Origin: Chlorokybus atmophyticus
Lineage: Eukaryota > Streptophyta > Chlorokybophyceae > Chlorokybales > Chlorokybaceae
Assembly: GCA_009103225.1 (NCBI GenBank)
Contig: RHPI01001292.1
Location: 83,169-147,168 of the forward strand
DNA: 64,000 bases
Reading direction: 5' to 3'
A program made the translations under genes and the position numbers. Positions 1-10,972 of this stretch are shown one piece after another. Position 1 is the stretch's first letter. Each line of letters opens with the position of its first letter. The notes under the pieces are model-generated. The model made no database searches. It saw nothing but the letters and a program-made list of their open reading frames with translations, and was not told the origin of the DNA.

Positions 1-24
1 GGGGGGGGGGGGGGGGGGGGGGGG
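1..24. repeat. poly-G run at window edge
   Basis: The window opens with 24 consecutive G. A similar G run borders the N gap at 44898, so this is probably the edge of an assembly gap or a G-homopolymer artefact rather than a biological feature. A genuine G-rich intron repeat cannot be excluded. Confidence 0.7.
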
Positions 25-89
25 CCTGGGTGGGCTTGTATCTGGTGTAGGCCAATCTTGCCAAAACACATATGTGTAGCAGTGGCAGT

Positions 90-292
90 AATTGTGCCAG
101 TACCAGTGCTGGCATGGGAGAGTACCAATGCTACTGCTGCCAGTAAAGTGTTAGTACCAGTACTGGTACCGGCACTGCACTGGCAGCAATACTGGTACTG
201 CTGCTATTGCTGCTACTACCGCTGCCAGTATCAAGAGCAAGCAGTGATGAGACATACTCGCACACGCACACACAAACTTTTCCTCTCTGCAG
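90..292 (+). repeat. CAG/TACTG-rich intronic low-complexity sequence
   Basis: Degenerate short repeats of CAGTA/TACTG and GCTGCTATT type fill the intron just upstream of the first WD40 exon. Open frames across it are Gln/Tyr/Val-rich shadows with no coding signal. Confidence 0.5.
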
Positions 293-1428
293 TTGCGCAA
301 GCACGTCGGCCACGTGGACTCGGTCCGTGCCCTCGCCATGGCTCCCCCGCCCCGCAGCCAATACCTATCCGCCTCCTGGGACCGCACCTTGCGCGTGTGG
401 CGCGCCGGCCCCGGCCTCACCGCCACGAACATACCAGAGACCACCTTCCCCAACAACAACAACTCCAACAACAGCCACGAGACTGATTACGATGACGAGG
501 ACAAGTTCGTGTCCACGTACGAGCAGCTCCACCCGTTGGTGTACCCGGCTTCTCTTAGGAATGCGAGAGTGACGTTGCATCTGGGGAAGGAGAAGGGGGC
601 CAGTACGGGGAGGAATCAGTCGGTGTATAGGCATGTGGCGGGGCAGGAGGGGGAGGGAGGGAGAGGGGATGATACGAGGGGGGGGAAGTCGACACAACTG
701 GCGGGAAGGTGAGAGCAGGGGAGATGGGTGTGGGTGTGGGTATGTGTACACCGATGTGCAATGATGCATGTCTGCGTGCATGTGGGCGCGCACATGCGTG
801 TGTGCGCTTGCGGATTCAGGTGTTCATGTGTGCTTGTGTGCATGCATGGTCGCGTGAGTATGCAGCCGGGAGTGTGTGCGCTCTTGTGTGCGGCTGCGTG
901 CGCTCGCGCCTGTCTCTCTATATACGCATGTGCCTGCAGACGTATGGGTGCGTGCGTGTAAAGAGAGCACCAACAAACTTGTACTATTTCTATACATACA
1001 TTAGACCTTACCCTTTCTCTCCCAGGTTGCAAGAGTTGGAGGATCGTCTCAAGTCCGACCTTCTTTCCTCCAGCGCCGCGTTGGAGGCCAGTCACTCCCA
1101 CAGCAACAACAACAGCAACCAGCACCTGACTCACCTGGACTCCTCACGTCGGCGCGGCAGCTCCGCCGTCGGGGGCAGTTCCACCCTCAACAACACCCTC
1201 AATAACACCGTCAACAAGGAGCTCAACCTCAATGTCGTCGATGCCCACACGCCGGGCGGCAGCCTGCTCAACCAGAGGCAGAGCAATGCGACGGGGAAGG
1301 GGATCAATAGTGCAAGTGGGGGCAGTAGTAGTGTACCCGCGTCACCGTTTGGAGGAGGGGGGACTCACCCAACCCAGGCACGATTGAAGAGCCTTAAAGA
1401 AGGGTATGAGCCGGCCAGGAAGCCGTGA
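293..1428 (+). CDS. WD40-repeat protein, last two exons (5'-partial)
   Basis: Two exons are visible. Exon A (293-708) starts right after a pyrimidine-rich CTCTCTGCAG acceptor and ends at AAG|GTGAGA. Exon B (1026-1428) follows TCTCTCCCAG and ends with TGA. Both are in phase 2, which joins an Arg codon across the intron. Exon A opens with a recognisable WD40 blade (GHVDSVRALAMAPPPRSQYL, then SASWDRTLRVWRA). The rest is low complexity: an Asn-rich stretch, an acidic patch, a short helical segment (LQELEDRLKSDL) and a Ser/Asn/Gly-rich tail. The family member cannot be named because only one repeat is present; upstream blades lie outside the window. WD40 propellers are protein-interaction scaffolds. 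The gene is convergent with TROL, about 600 bp apart. The TG-rich intron 709-1025 is simple sequence. Confidence 0.75.
720..960 (+). repeat. (TG)n-rich degenerate repeat in WD40-gene intron
   Basis: The intron between the two WD40 exons is dominated by TGTGTG/GCGTGTG units mixed with TGCATG. It accounts for several long spurious open frames on both strands. Confidence 0.6.
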
Positions 1429-1476
1429 TGGAATGATATCGGAGAGAACAATTGATAGTCAGACCAGATGTGCTTA

Positions 1477-1481
1477 TGTAA
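1477..1481 (+). terminator. candidate polyadenylation signal TGTAA of the WD40 gene
   Basis: TGTAA lies about 50 bp past the TGA of the WD40 exon. TGTAA is the usual poly(A) signal of chlorophycean algae. No transcript evidence was available, so this is only a motif match in the right place. Confidence 0.4.
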
Positions 1482-2026
1482 CTGCTGGTGCGCATGTGTG
1501 CGTGTTCTTGTGTACAAAGATGGAATGCGGATAAGTGTGTACAAAAGTCCAAAAGACTATTCTAGACTATTTTATTCTGTGTTTGTGAAAGAGCAGCAGT
1601 TTATCGCTGGTGCTAGTTGAAGCCCAGCCACATCGTGTACAAAAGAATGTCGGGGGTAATGTGTCCAATTCACAGGCTTTTTATGCTTTTTATGTGATAT
1701 GACAGACGCGCAGTAACATACGCCAAACTAGCTGACTCTTTTGTGTAGGTATGGTTTGATTGCAACGCTAGAGGCAGGATGACCAGCTGATGAGATGGTA
1801 TCCTGCCTCTAATGTGCATGTTGATGTGGAACATTTTCCAACCATCCTACCATTTTCATCCTTATCCTTCTCCCTCTCCTCCTTTACTAGCCAGTGCTAC
1901 ATACTGGTATATGAAACAACCTATGCTACGACACAGACAAACTACGCATGCAACAAACCAGCAGGCCGCCAATAACTGCGCCACTGCATGCACTGCCGGT
2001 TGCAATGCCTAAGTGGAGCAACCCCA

Positions 2027-4832
2027 CTACTGCGAGACAACAGGCGAAGACGGTGGCGCAGGTGAAGTAGGCGGCTTCAAGTCAGGATACACGGTGTATG
2101 GGCTTGATGGTGCTGGTGAGGGCGGCAGCTCGTCTTTTGAGGGGGACGAGGCTGATGAGGATGCTGCTGCGTGCTCCTGGGCAGCTGATGTTGAGGCTGG
2201 GGCGGAAGCTGGGGCCTCAGCTGGGGCCTCAGCTGCGCTAGCCAATGCCTCGGTTGCATTAGACACAGACTCGGCTGCATCGTTTACGGCCTCTACAGCT
2301 GTCTCAATGGCGTCAGAAGCAGCAGCTGGAGCTGCTGGTTGACCTGTGTGGTTTGGCGTAGGTATTCAGACACAAACTGAGCAGAGGGGTTGCCACAACA
2401 TGGCAGCAGCAGTGATGCGACTGTGACAGGCGCTACTGCTAAACATGGACATTACAAACACAGGGACAGGCAGGGTGCCAGCGGTACAAGGTGTGCAACT
2501 CACCCTTCTCGTTGAAGACGGTGTTGACCAACGACTTAAACTGCTCTGCGCCTTCACCAGGTCCAAACTTGTTGTCAACCCAGCTAATGATCTCATCATA
2601 TGTCTTCTTCCTATCGTCCGCAAACAGCAGCCTCTTTACTAAAAGCTGCACCACTGCTGTGACGCCCAACACCTGCAATACAGACAGTCTAACAATAAGA
2701 TTTTCACCGGACAAAGGATCCTGGTATGCATGGGGACGTGGTGTAACTCCTATGGCTGTGACAGACAGATCCTTTAGCCTACATCACCTAGCTGGTGTGT
2801 TCCTTGGTTGCAAATGCCAAGTCCTTCACACTGTTACCAGCACATGCGCCCCCCCCCCTGACAACAATTCATCAGCGCACCAAACTATTCCAACATATTG
2901 CCAGCCTGCACGTGCATCGGCGAGCCACACAGCCAATGATCCATAGAGCAACTTGCAACAAGCCACTTACCGTTCTTGCACTGCTGGAGCATGTCAAAGT
3001 AGAACTGGCACTTGGAGATGTCGTTGTAGTTCTCCAAACACTGCACAACAGTGTCAAATCAGACGCCTTGCAGGCTGGGCCCCACTTCCATGCTATACTA
3101 TTGACATTCTGAGACATAAGACTGCACTGCAAGCTCACAACTTACATCATTGAATGCCTTGTTCTGGNCTGTTCTACAACTGCAAGGGCATGCATGTGCA
3201 ACTGATGCTGTCAACACTACGGTGCCAGCAGAGTATACCTCCAAGATCGTCTCCATCTCCGCAAAGAACAGAGCTGATGCTCCAGCCACGGCGACAACTG
3301 CAGCGCTTGTAGCAGCCAACTTGGAGTCAATCTGCAGTGTGAACGCGTTATAGATAAGGCTGAGTGTTTTTTTGCAACATGCATCATTACAAATAGTTGT
3401 CTACCTCAAAACTGGGCAGATTGGACAAATCTGGGAAGCTGAGCTTAACTGGCTTCTTCCAGGGCAAATCGCTAGCAAGCCACCTGCAATCCAACATGAT
3501 GGAGCTATGGCATTGCAATGGACTGATGTAAGCGCAGAGAACAAACACTGTTTCTCACCCTCGTGGACCATCAACTCCCTCCTTGATGGCATATGCTTTA
3601 ATTCGTGACTTGCCTAGCTCCTTGGCAGCCTTAACGGAGGCCGTTCCGAAGGAGTCGAGCAAAATGACAATGCTCTTCTCATCAACTGCGGACAACGCCT
3701 TGACATCATCAACGAAGTTCCCATTTGGGACAGCGTTGCCTGCCCTGTCCACAGACTCCCACTCCACATTGTACAACTTCTTGCCAACGCTCCGCAGGTC
3801 TGGGCTACCTGTCTCTCGGATGTCGGCTCTTGGCCGAATGTCAATCTGCGAGTTTGTGCAGACAGAGCGGTTTAAGTTAGTCATGACGCATCACTATTTA
3901 TATCTTCACTAGTGCCAAGCAACGCCATTGTCTATGGCATTGTCGCCAGCTAATAGTGCTGGGTCGAATCTCGCATGCTATGCACACCGTGCATTCGCAT
4001 GTGCCATTCAACATCTATGTGCACGCATGTGCGTAATGTCAACAGCTGGCTGCGAATAATAGGCTCGACCATTTGCTGCCGATGAGCTAGTCTGGAATGA
4101 CAGCGACATCTCAAGCAAAAGCGATTCGACAGGTTAGCAAGGAAATGCATACACACATGACAATAGCTGTTCAGCAATGCATTCGGTTAAGTGTTCACCG
4201 TTGGCACTCACTTTCGCTCAGCACAAGGACAACTCCTTCATGTGAGTTAAAATTACATGCACAGTATAATGCAGTGGAGGCATTGTTACCAGCACAGCAG
4301 AGGCGGTGCTGTCCAGCATATCAATCGCACCAGCGGGGGTAACGTCACCAGCGTAGCCCTTGTTGGTGAGAAGCAGCGCTACACCAATGAGGGGCAGAAC
4401 AACAACGCCAGCGCCAGCTGCAAGAACGATGGGATCTACGCCTCCAGCTAGCATGTCGTCGGACACCACAGGCATGCTAATCTGAGGGACGGACGGAAGC
4501 TCCACCTGCGGGAGGGAGATCGCCGGCAGCTCCACCTTGGGCAGGGAGGGCACCTCAACGGCGTCCAGCGCCTCCAAGACGTCAGCCAGCGCGGCGGAGG
4601 GGAATGCTGCAGCTGAGGCTGCGGCGGCTGCCAGCCCGGCAGCCAAACCCTGCTGCCATTGGGGTTTAGGCGGCCGCCCCGCAATGACAGCAGGCCGCAC
4701 TGCATGCCCATGCGGTCCGGCAGCGCCAGCACCGCAATTCCCTCGCCCGCAGGCGCTCTTGCACACCACGGGTGCTCCAGCCAACCCACCCTTCAGCGCC
4801 ACCCCGGCCGCCACCGACGCCATGGCCACCAT
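2027..4832 (-). CDS. TROL: TROL: thylakoid rhodanese-like protein, FNR membrane anchor
   Basis: Six exons (4832-4290, 3845-3559, 3483-3405, 3331-3239, 2672-2504, 2343-2027) join in phase to about 495 aa; Arabidopsis TROL is 466 aa. The protein anchors ferredoxin-NADP reductase to the thylakoid and tunes electron flow after photosystem I. Seen here: an Ala-rich transit region ending in an ALA|D cleavage-like site near residue 83; a first membrane helix near 132-155; a rhodanese-like domain near 182-300 (DIRPRADIRETGSPDL; AYAIKEGVDGPRGW) whose active-site Cys position reads LLDSFG, so it is catalytically inactive as in plants; two more helices near 304-325 and 335-355 (AEMETILE joined to VLGVTAVVQLL); a Pro/Ala-rich acidic spacer; and YTVYPDLKPPTSP at 473-485, the plant FNR-docking (ITEP/TRM) motif. 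The start is the first of two nearby Met codons (4832 or 4823). Intron 4 (2673-3238) is unusually rich in exon-like sequence. Confidence 0.93.
2971..3168 (-). pseudogene. two exon-like fragments of a CHCHD2/10-type CX9C protein inside a TROL intron
   Basis: Two pieces with proper splice borders lie within TROL intron 4, on the same strand. One ends QNKAFND|GTAAGT (to 3146); the other (3040-2971) follows TTGTGCAG and encodes CLENYNDISKCQFYFDMLQQ then CKN, ending at a GTAAGT donor. They join in phase 0. The Cys spacing C-x9-C-x9-C and the motif DISKCQFY match the C-terminal CHCH region of plant CHCHD2/CHCHD10 (MIX17) proteins. Those are small mitochondrial intermembrane-space proteins; this likeness is from memory. 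No N-terminal exons fit before TROL exon 4 begins at 3239, and TROL homologues splice straight past these pieces. An unresolved base (N at 3168) lies at the fragment's 5' border. It may be a nested-gene remnant, an alternative exon or an assembly artefact. Confidence 0.45.
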
Positions 4833-5185
4833 TCGCGCTCACACTAGCGCTGCTGCTGCTGACTACGTGCAGCACAGCCGCAAAGACTTTCGAAACCCAA
4901 CAACAAACTTGATGGTTATCGAATTCTAGGAGAAAATCTCTCCAGAGACAGATCAAAAAAACTTGTTTGGGGGAGCTTTGATATTAACTCGAGGCCACAT
5001 TGCGGGTATGGAGCTGCCTAGCTGGACGGCTGCATGGCAGCACTCTGTTTCCTCGTGTCGCGTCGCACAGCCACGGTGGATGTCCGTGACAAGCAAGTTT
5101 GTACGATGGGGTTGTACATGTCGTCGCTTGATGACGTGGGGCTCATTGCCAAAGCCCCACGCTTATTGCAATTTGCAATGAGCCT

Positions 5186-5206
5186 ACCACACACACACAC
5201 ACACAA
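5186..5206. repeat. (AC)n microsatellite
   Basis: About ten AC dinucleotides occur in otherwise AT-richer intergenic DNA. The surrounding stretch 4833-6718 has no supportable gene: open frames are short and lack splice-bounded homology to anything recognised. Confidence 0.8.
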
Positions 5207-6718
5207 AATAAGCCTACCGCACACCGGTGTTCTACCCAAGTCCATGTGTAGCTATCAGCTCCTCTCAGCAATAAGCGGCCAGACCTCTCCGCAATCAGCA
5301 ATAAAAGATATACTGCTTTCATTAATATCCTTCTCGCCTTTTGTTTTCCATAAGTTGCTGCACTCATTTATGGTATTGAATACGTTTCAATACTTTTCAG
5401 AAACGGCCTTTATGAGGTTTTCTTGTATGTGATATAGACCAACAACTTGTAAACCCGCAAACCGCGAATGCAATGTGAATTACGTGTGTACCATTGGCCC
5501 GAGAGCAAGGTTGCTATATTTGTGCAAAAACAATCTGAAAAAGACAATGTTGGGTATGATAGGTTTTACAATTGTATGGTGAAGTTGGGTCATTTGTGAT
5601 AAGCTCAACTCATTTTACTAGTTGAAGAACTATCAGATATCATGCCAAGCTTCAATGATAAGTATGTTGGTAGTCTTTAAATATATCCGATTTCTACTAC
5701 CACTACTATGATTATGTGTCCGCTCCGCATGCTCTCCCTCAATATATACGGAAATGCTTAAACCAACCTCTCAAGTTGCATGCAGCGGAAGGCAAGCTTT
5801 TTGCACTGCGTTGCAGGCAGCAGCACCACTACAATTGGATTTTATACTGCACTAACAGCAAGGTGGAAAGCGGTCTTACTGCTAAATAATGGGATCCTGT
5901 GGAGAGGTCTGTCAATTCTGATCTGAAGACATGCATGCAAAACTTGTCTTGAAATAACTCAACATTAACTACATACATATCACCTCGCTTTCTGTACCAC
6001 TTTAAACCCTTCAACACGCGTGACTAGCGGGGTGCAAGTAGGGGGTGGAGTGATGCCACTTTGTTTTTAACAACCTCTCAAGTAATGTTTCATTGCGGCC
6101 GCTCTCCTCAAAAAAGTTTTATATAAGTGTCAGTGTGTGGTTAGCAAGATTATACAGTTGCTGATTCATGCTTTCGATTGCCCATAATTTATGGCACGGA
6201 AACTCTATTGAATGCCGGAGTGTCAGTACATCTCAGACGTTTAAGCATAAAGAACACATTCATGTGATTTAATGGGTTGAAACAGTGCGTGCATATTACA
6301 ATGTCACAACAGCTCAGATAATCAGCAACCCAACACCTTACGACCTTGAACCTTACAACACTACACTTAATAATAAAACGTAGATAGAACACACACAGTT
6401 GCGTCATGGCCATGTTTGTGATCTGAATATCCAAGTCTCATCGCACAGACATCGCACGTTGACAGATGATTGGTTATGGATCATGCATGTAAGCTGTAAC
6501 TAAAAAAATGGTAACAGTAAACGCAACAAGTTTTCACAGGAACATCATTGACCAAGCACATTATTTTTGTTATTGACAACTTGAATATGCATGCAGCAAG
6601 TGATGCATTAACTGAACAACAACATTGGCATTCTCATGGGCAATATTGCGGGTGTGTTTCCTTCTAAATTGTATTTGCATAGTTTGAGTTCATGCGTTCT
6701 CTCATCTCGCACGGGGGA

Positions 6719-7790
6719 TGTAACGTGGCTAGTAGTTATGCTTCAAGTGCTTTGACAAATGTGAGATAGACAACCAACAAGCATGTATGCTTGCTGCTAC
6801 ATGGTAGACATTGGTGTGGAACAGTTAGCCACCTATGTCCATATGGTAAATACTGACATCTTATACATAGGTGTTTATCAGACAGACATTGATGTGGGCT
6901 AAGTAGCCACAATTGTTAAATATGTGTCTATTCTGTGGACAAAGACATCTAAGAAGACAAGTATGCTGATATCTGACACATGAGTGCGGAAACCCACAAA
7001 TGTTAATATCATAGCTTTAAACTTGATGTCACAAGGACTCAAAGCTAGAGATTATCAGAAAAGTCAAGCATAGATTTCGCATACAAGGGCGTGGATATCT
7101 TGCAGCGAATGTCCACCTTGTAGAAAACACTATGGATATTACACGTTCACTGATTCCGAAAGTGCCAGAAAAAGGCAGATGCGAATATCGCACGGAAGTA
7201 CGCTGGTATTGTAGACTGCAATACCGATATTACAGAGACTGGTTTCCACAAAGTGTGTGGCCACGAAATTGTGTGGCCAAAACCATGAGATAATAGTACA
7301 ATCTCATTGGATGCTCATACTTGGGGTAAGATATCCTCCAAGGTGATTGGTGTCAGCCTATCAAGGGCAAGTGTAAGAGTGCTTGTCACAAGATGGTTGG
7401 CCACCTTTGATTACATTAGGGTCCGAACGAGTCACACCATTGGTGGAGACACCCACTACCCTTAAATGACTAGATAAGGCACTAGGGGTATATAAGTGAG
7501 CATGCTCAGTAGGCAAGGCATGGGAGACTTGGATCTACCTTGCCTTGACGTGCTCTCTCGTGTGGGACTAACGTGGGGTGTTTGGGTGAGAGGCCGTTCA
7601 AGGGGGTGCCAAAGCTCTTCAACCTCAAGGTGTGGACATGTGTCCTTATGTAGCACTTGTGTGTGAGTGTATACACGGTGTGAGAGTGCTTGCACTTGTG
7701 TGTGAGTGCTTGCACGACGTAGAGTGCATAACCCTCATAGGTGAGCCTCACCTCTGAGAGCTAAATGCTCAAGCCTAGGGTGGCGTTACA
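6719..7790 (+). repeat. alpha 5' LTR
   Basis: This 1072-bp direct repeat of 29723-30773 begins TGTAACGTGG and ends GGCGTTACA. The 7-bp termini are inverted repeats. The 3' third contains degenerate TTGTGTGTGAGTG units (about 7640-7710). Both LTRs contain the same spurious short frames, which are not genes. Confidence 0.95.
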
Positions 7791-7808
7791 TTGGTAGTCG
7801 GAGCTAAG
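7791..7808 (+). promoter_or_regulatory. alpha primer-binding site (candidate)
   Basis: TTGGTAGTCGGAGCTAAG follows the 5' LTR directly. It starts with the TGG expected to pair with a tRNA 3' CCA and loosely resembles the initiator-Met site TGGTATCAGAGC, with mismatches. The tRNA identity is not resolved. Confidence 0.5.
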
Positions 7809-7890
7809 ATTGTGGGGAACCTTTGGGTTTTGTGGGCCTATCTAGAGTTGCTTAGAGGGCACTCATTGATTTTGTGTGTGCTAGGGTATT

Positions 7891-9139
7891 ATGGCGGAAG
7901 CTAGCTCCAACTCGGGCAATGTTGCTCAAGGCGTTCTCCCCGCTCAATTCATGAGCAAGAACTTGAGTGGACGCCGGAGGGAGCGGCGCATGACCCCATG
8001 AAGGCGGCACCGTTGACCAAGCCATCGTTCGATGAGTTGAACACTGCATGGAAGGCTATGTTCAACAACATCGCCATGGGCACGGCGGCGCAAAAGGCCG
8101 AGGGGTGTAAGACACTCGTGTGCTCACTTGCGAGGGAGCAAGCACGCATGCATCGCGTGGAGGTATGGGTGGGGGCCATGAGCCGTATGGCACCGCATGC
8201 CTCACTCCTTGTGCGTGTGGGTAGGCTTGAGGACAAGATAGTGGAGCTTGGAGGAGACCTCTCCACATGGCGCACCAAAGTTGGGGCGCAAGACGAGGCT
8301 CTCAAGCATCTCAACGACACGAGCTGGTTGGCGAACAAGCGCAAGAACTTCTCCGGCTTGAAGGGGCAAAGCATTGACGCATGATTGCAACAAATGGAGG
8401 CGTACTTGTCAAGCACGCCGACCTTGGAGTGGGTCAAGGTGGGGATGGCATTCCCGAGGCCGACTCACTCACCATTTGGTACCACGCTCAAGGACCATTA
8501 AAAGAAGAGCTCAAGTATGGTGGGATGCGTTTTAAGAAGGCGTTGCAAGACCAATACCTTCTAATCAACCGCGTGCAAGATGCACGCGACGAGCTTGAAG
8601 AACTCCAGATGTCGGGGTCGGTGGAGGAGTATGCATGTCGCTTCAAACTCCTTGTGGCCAAAGTCCGTGCGGGAGGAGGCTAAATGAGTAGCGACGAGAT
8701 GGTTAACAAGTTCAAGCGTGGGCTCAACTCCTAGCTATAGGGCATGCAAACGGTGTATCAAAACATTAAAACCGGCAAGCCGTGGGAAGGGGCGAAGTTT
8801 AATCTCCTCGTTGCGGCCACGTCGGAAGCGGCGAGAGCACTCGACACCGTCACTAAGAGAGGGAGAGAGGAGGGAGAGAGAGACTCTACTCCTTGCGTAG
8901 ATGGCTCGAAGAAAGGCAAGTTTGTCAAGGGCAAAGGCAAGGGTAAGGAGCCCTTCAAGCCCAACAGCCACTCCAAGTCGAAGGGCAAAAAGCCGGCCAA
9001 GAAGAAGGAGAACTACATCGCCCTCAACCTCTCCATGGACGAGAAGGCAAAGCTCTTCAAGGAGGGCAAGTGCCTCTTTTGCAAGGAGCCCGGTCACCGT
9101 CTTGCGGAGTGCCCCGACAAGCCTAGCACTAGCAACTAG
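7891..9139 (+). pseudogene. alpha gag (degraded), ending in a CCHC zinc knuckle
   Basis: The frame opens at ATG 7891 (MAEASSNSG). It is broken at about 7990, at a TGA at 8382 and by further frame changes near 8500-8740, so at least three frames must be combined. The C-terminal part is Lys-rich and basic, then has CLFCKEPGHRLAEC, a C-x2-C-x4-H-x4-C nucleocapsid knuckle, just before a stop at 9139. Gag proteins assemble the virus-like particle and bind genomic RNA. No function is expected from this copy. Confidence 0.8.
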
Positions 9140-9148
9140 GAATTCGGG

Positions 9149-10968
9149 GTGGCTAAGATTGTAGCGGTAGCTACAAAGACACCATGTGTTTGCGTAATGG
9201 ATAAGTTTCCGTTTGCTTGTGATGTAGCTTGGGAATTTAAATGCATGAGATTGCATGCGGTGAGTGAGTTGAATGAAACGCATGCGAATGTGCCCGTGTA
9301 TGTGCCTCCTTTCCAGTCAAAAACGGCCATACAAAAGTACTTGGACCACAAGCGTGATAACCCAAATACGAGGGCAATTGTTCTTACGCCGACATACAAG
9401 GGCATTTGGTCGGCAATGGTAAAGACCTTTGTAAGATACAAGGTCATGTTTAAGGAAGAAACGGGCATTGGCAAGCCATTAATCATGCGGCATGATGACC
9501 GTAGTCACCGTGTTCAAGAAGAGCACGAAGAAGAGTCACTACTGTGGGTACTTGATGGCAACATGCTTGGTAGGAATGTGGGTGTGCTTGTAGACACCGG
9601 CACGGTGTGCAACTTTATAGATATAAGGTTGTTGAACCGTGCAATGGTATGCATGAAAGCTTCCCATGACAAGTTTGCTACCATTGATGGTGCGCCCATA
9701 CCGGTGCTCGACCAAGTTGAGCTTTAAGTCAACATGGGCAACTACTCTAGTAAGGTTGCTTCAAGTTATGAACATAAGAATGCAAGGCATTGAAGTGATC
9801 CTAGGCCAAATTGGCACTTGCGCTCACGCGCAGTATGTTACGAGGGCACGCAAGTGCACCGTGTTTAAGGGAGAGCACAAGTATGAGATGTCAGTGTCTC
9901 AACGCAAGATCCTTCTAAGGAGGGGTGCGCACAAGCGCGTGGTTGCTTTGGTAAGCTACCACCCCGACGGGGAAGAAGGCCTCGTCAGTGAAACTTGTGA
10001 TGCACAACACGCGGGAAGTGCTTTTACAAACGAGAAGCAAGAGCTCCACCCTATTGTTGTCAACAACATGGACGTGTACAAGGATGAACTACCTTCGCTC
10101 CCACCGGAGCGTGACATTTGGCATACAACACCCCTAAAAGATGAGAACAAAGTGCCTCCATCAAGGCCTTTGTATAGGCTAAGCCCGGTGGAGTACGCGG
10201 AGATGGAGAGGCAATTGTATTTGCTACTTGAGAAGAAGTTAATTAGGCCTAATTTCTCACCGTATGCGGCACCGATCTTCTTTTTTGTTTTTAAAGCCTC
10301 ACGATAGAGGGTTGCGCATGTGCGTGGACTATCGGGCTTTTAATAACAACACCGTGAAGAACAAGTATTTCATACCAAGGATTGATGACTTGTATGACCA
10401 ATTGGGCAAAGGAAAGGTGTTTAGTGCATTGGAATTTCAAGTCGTTGATAACCCGCAGTCTTGACAGAGGGTTATCATCAGAAATCCAAATCACTAAAGA
10501 AGATATACCGAAAACTTCTTTTAGACACCAAAAGGCCATTTCCATGTAAAGTGTTGCCTTTTTGTCTGCCCAATGCACCTGCTATTTTCCAAGCAGTGAT
10601 GAACCACATCCTTGCTCCCTGCATCAACAAGTCTGTGCTCGTCTATCTAGACAACATTTTGGTGTATAGCGAGAATGAGGGGGAGCGTGCTAAACACCTC
10701 CACGTAGTGTTTGACACACTACGCAAGCACAAGTTCAATGCTTGCTTGGAGAAATGTCGCTTTTTTAAAAAAGAGGTGTTGTTTCTTGGTCACGTGGTTG
10801 GTAATGGAACCAACAAGGCCGACCCTACAGAGGTAGGCGTGGTGAAGGAATGGCCTTCACCGAAAAAAAGTGTTCGACTTGCGGTCATTCTTAGGCCTAG
10901 CCAAGTACTTTAGGCGCTTCATCCTGGGGTACTCGGCGAAAGCAACACCGCTCACCAAGTTGTTGAGC
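9149..10968 (+). pseudogene. alpha pol, first part: protease and reverse transcriptase
   Basis: Retropepsin core GVLVDTGTVCNFID lies near 9580-9620. RT follows: the approach segment (SPVEYAEMERQLYLLLEKKL) near 10180, GLRMCVDYRAFNN near 10320, a damaged stretch around 10440-10550, then the palm motif SVLVYLDNILVYSENEGE near 10630-10690 and FLGHVVGNG near 10790. The catalytic YxDD reads YLDN, so the second metal-binding Asp is lost. Frameshifts occur near 9726, 10300, 10460 and 10870. The coding sequence stops at the beta1 insertion point (10968/10973) and resumes at 27611. Confidence 0.88.
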
Positions 10969-10972
10969 AAGG

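Noticed and set aside
616-1134. 172-codon minus-strand frame opposite the WD40 gene
   Set aside because: It is the antisense of the TG-rich intron and exon, rich in His-Thr repeats, with no supporting motif.
5034-5432. 132-codon plus-strand frame between TROL and alpha
   Set aside because: It runs through a CA repeat, has no recognisable domain and no splice-bounded continuation.
7462-7751. Minus-strand frames in the alpha 5' LTR (also 30528-30747)
   Set aside because: The same frames recur in both LTRs because the DNA repeats, and they are low complexity (TGTGAGTG units).
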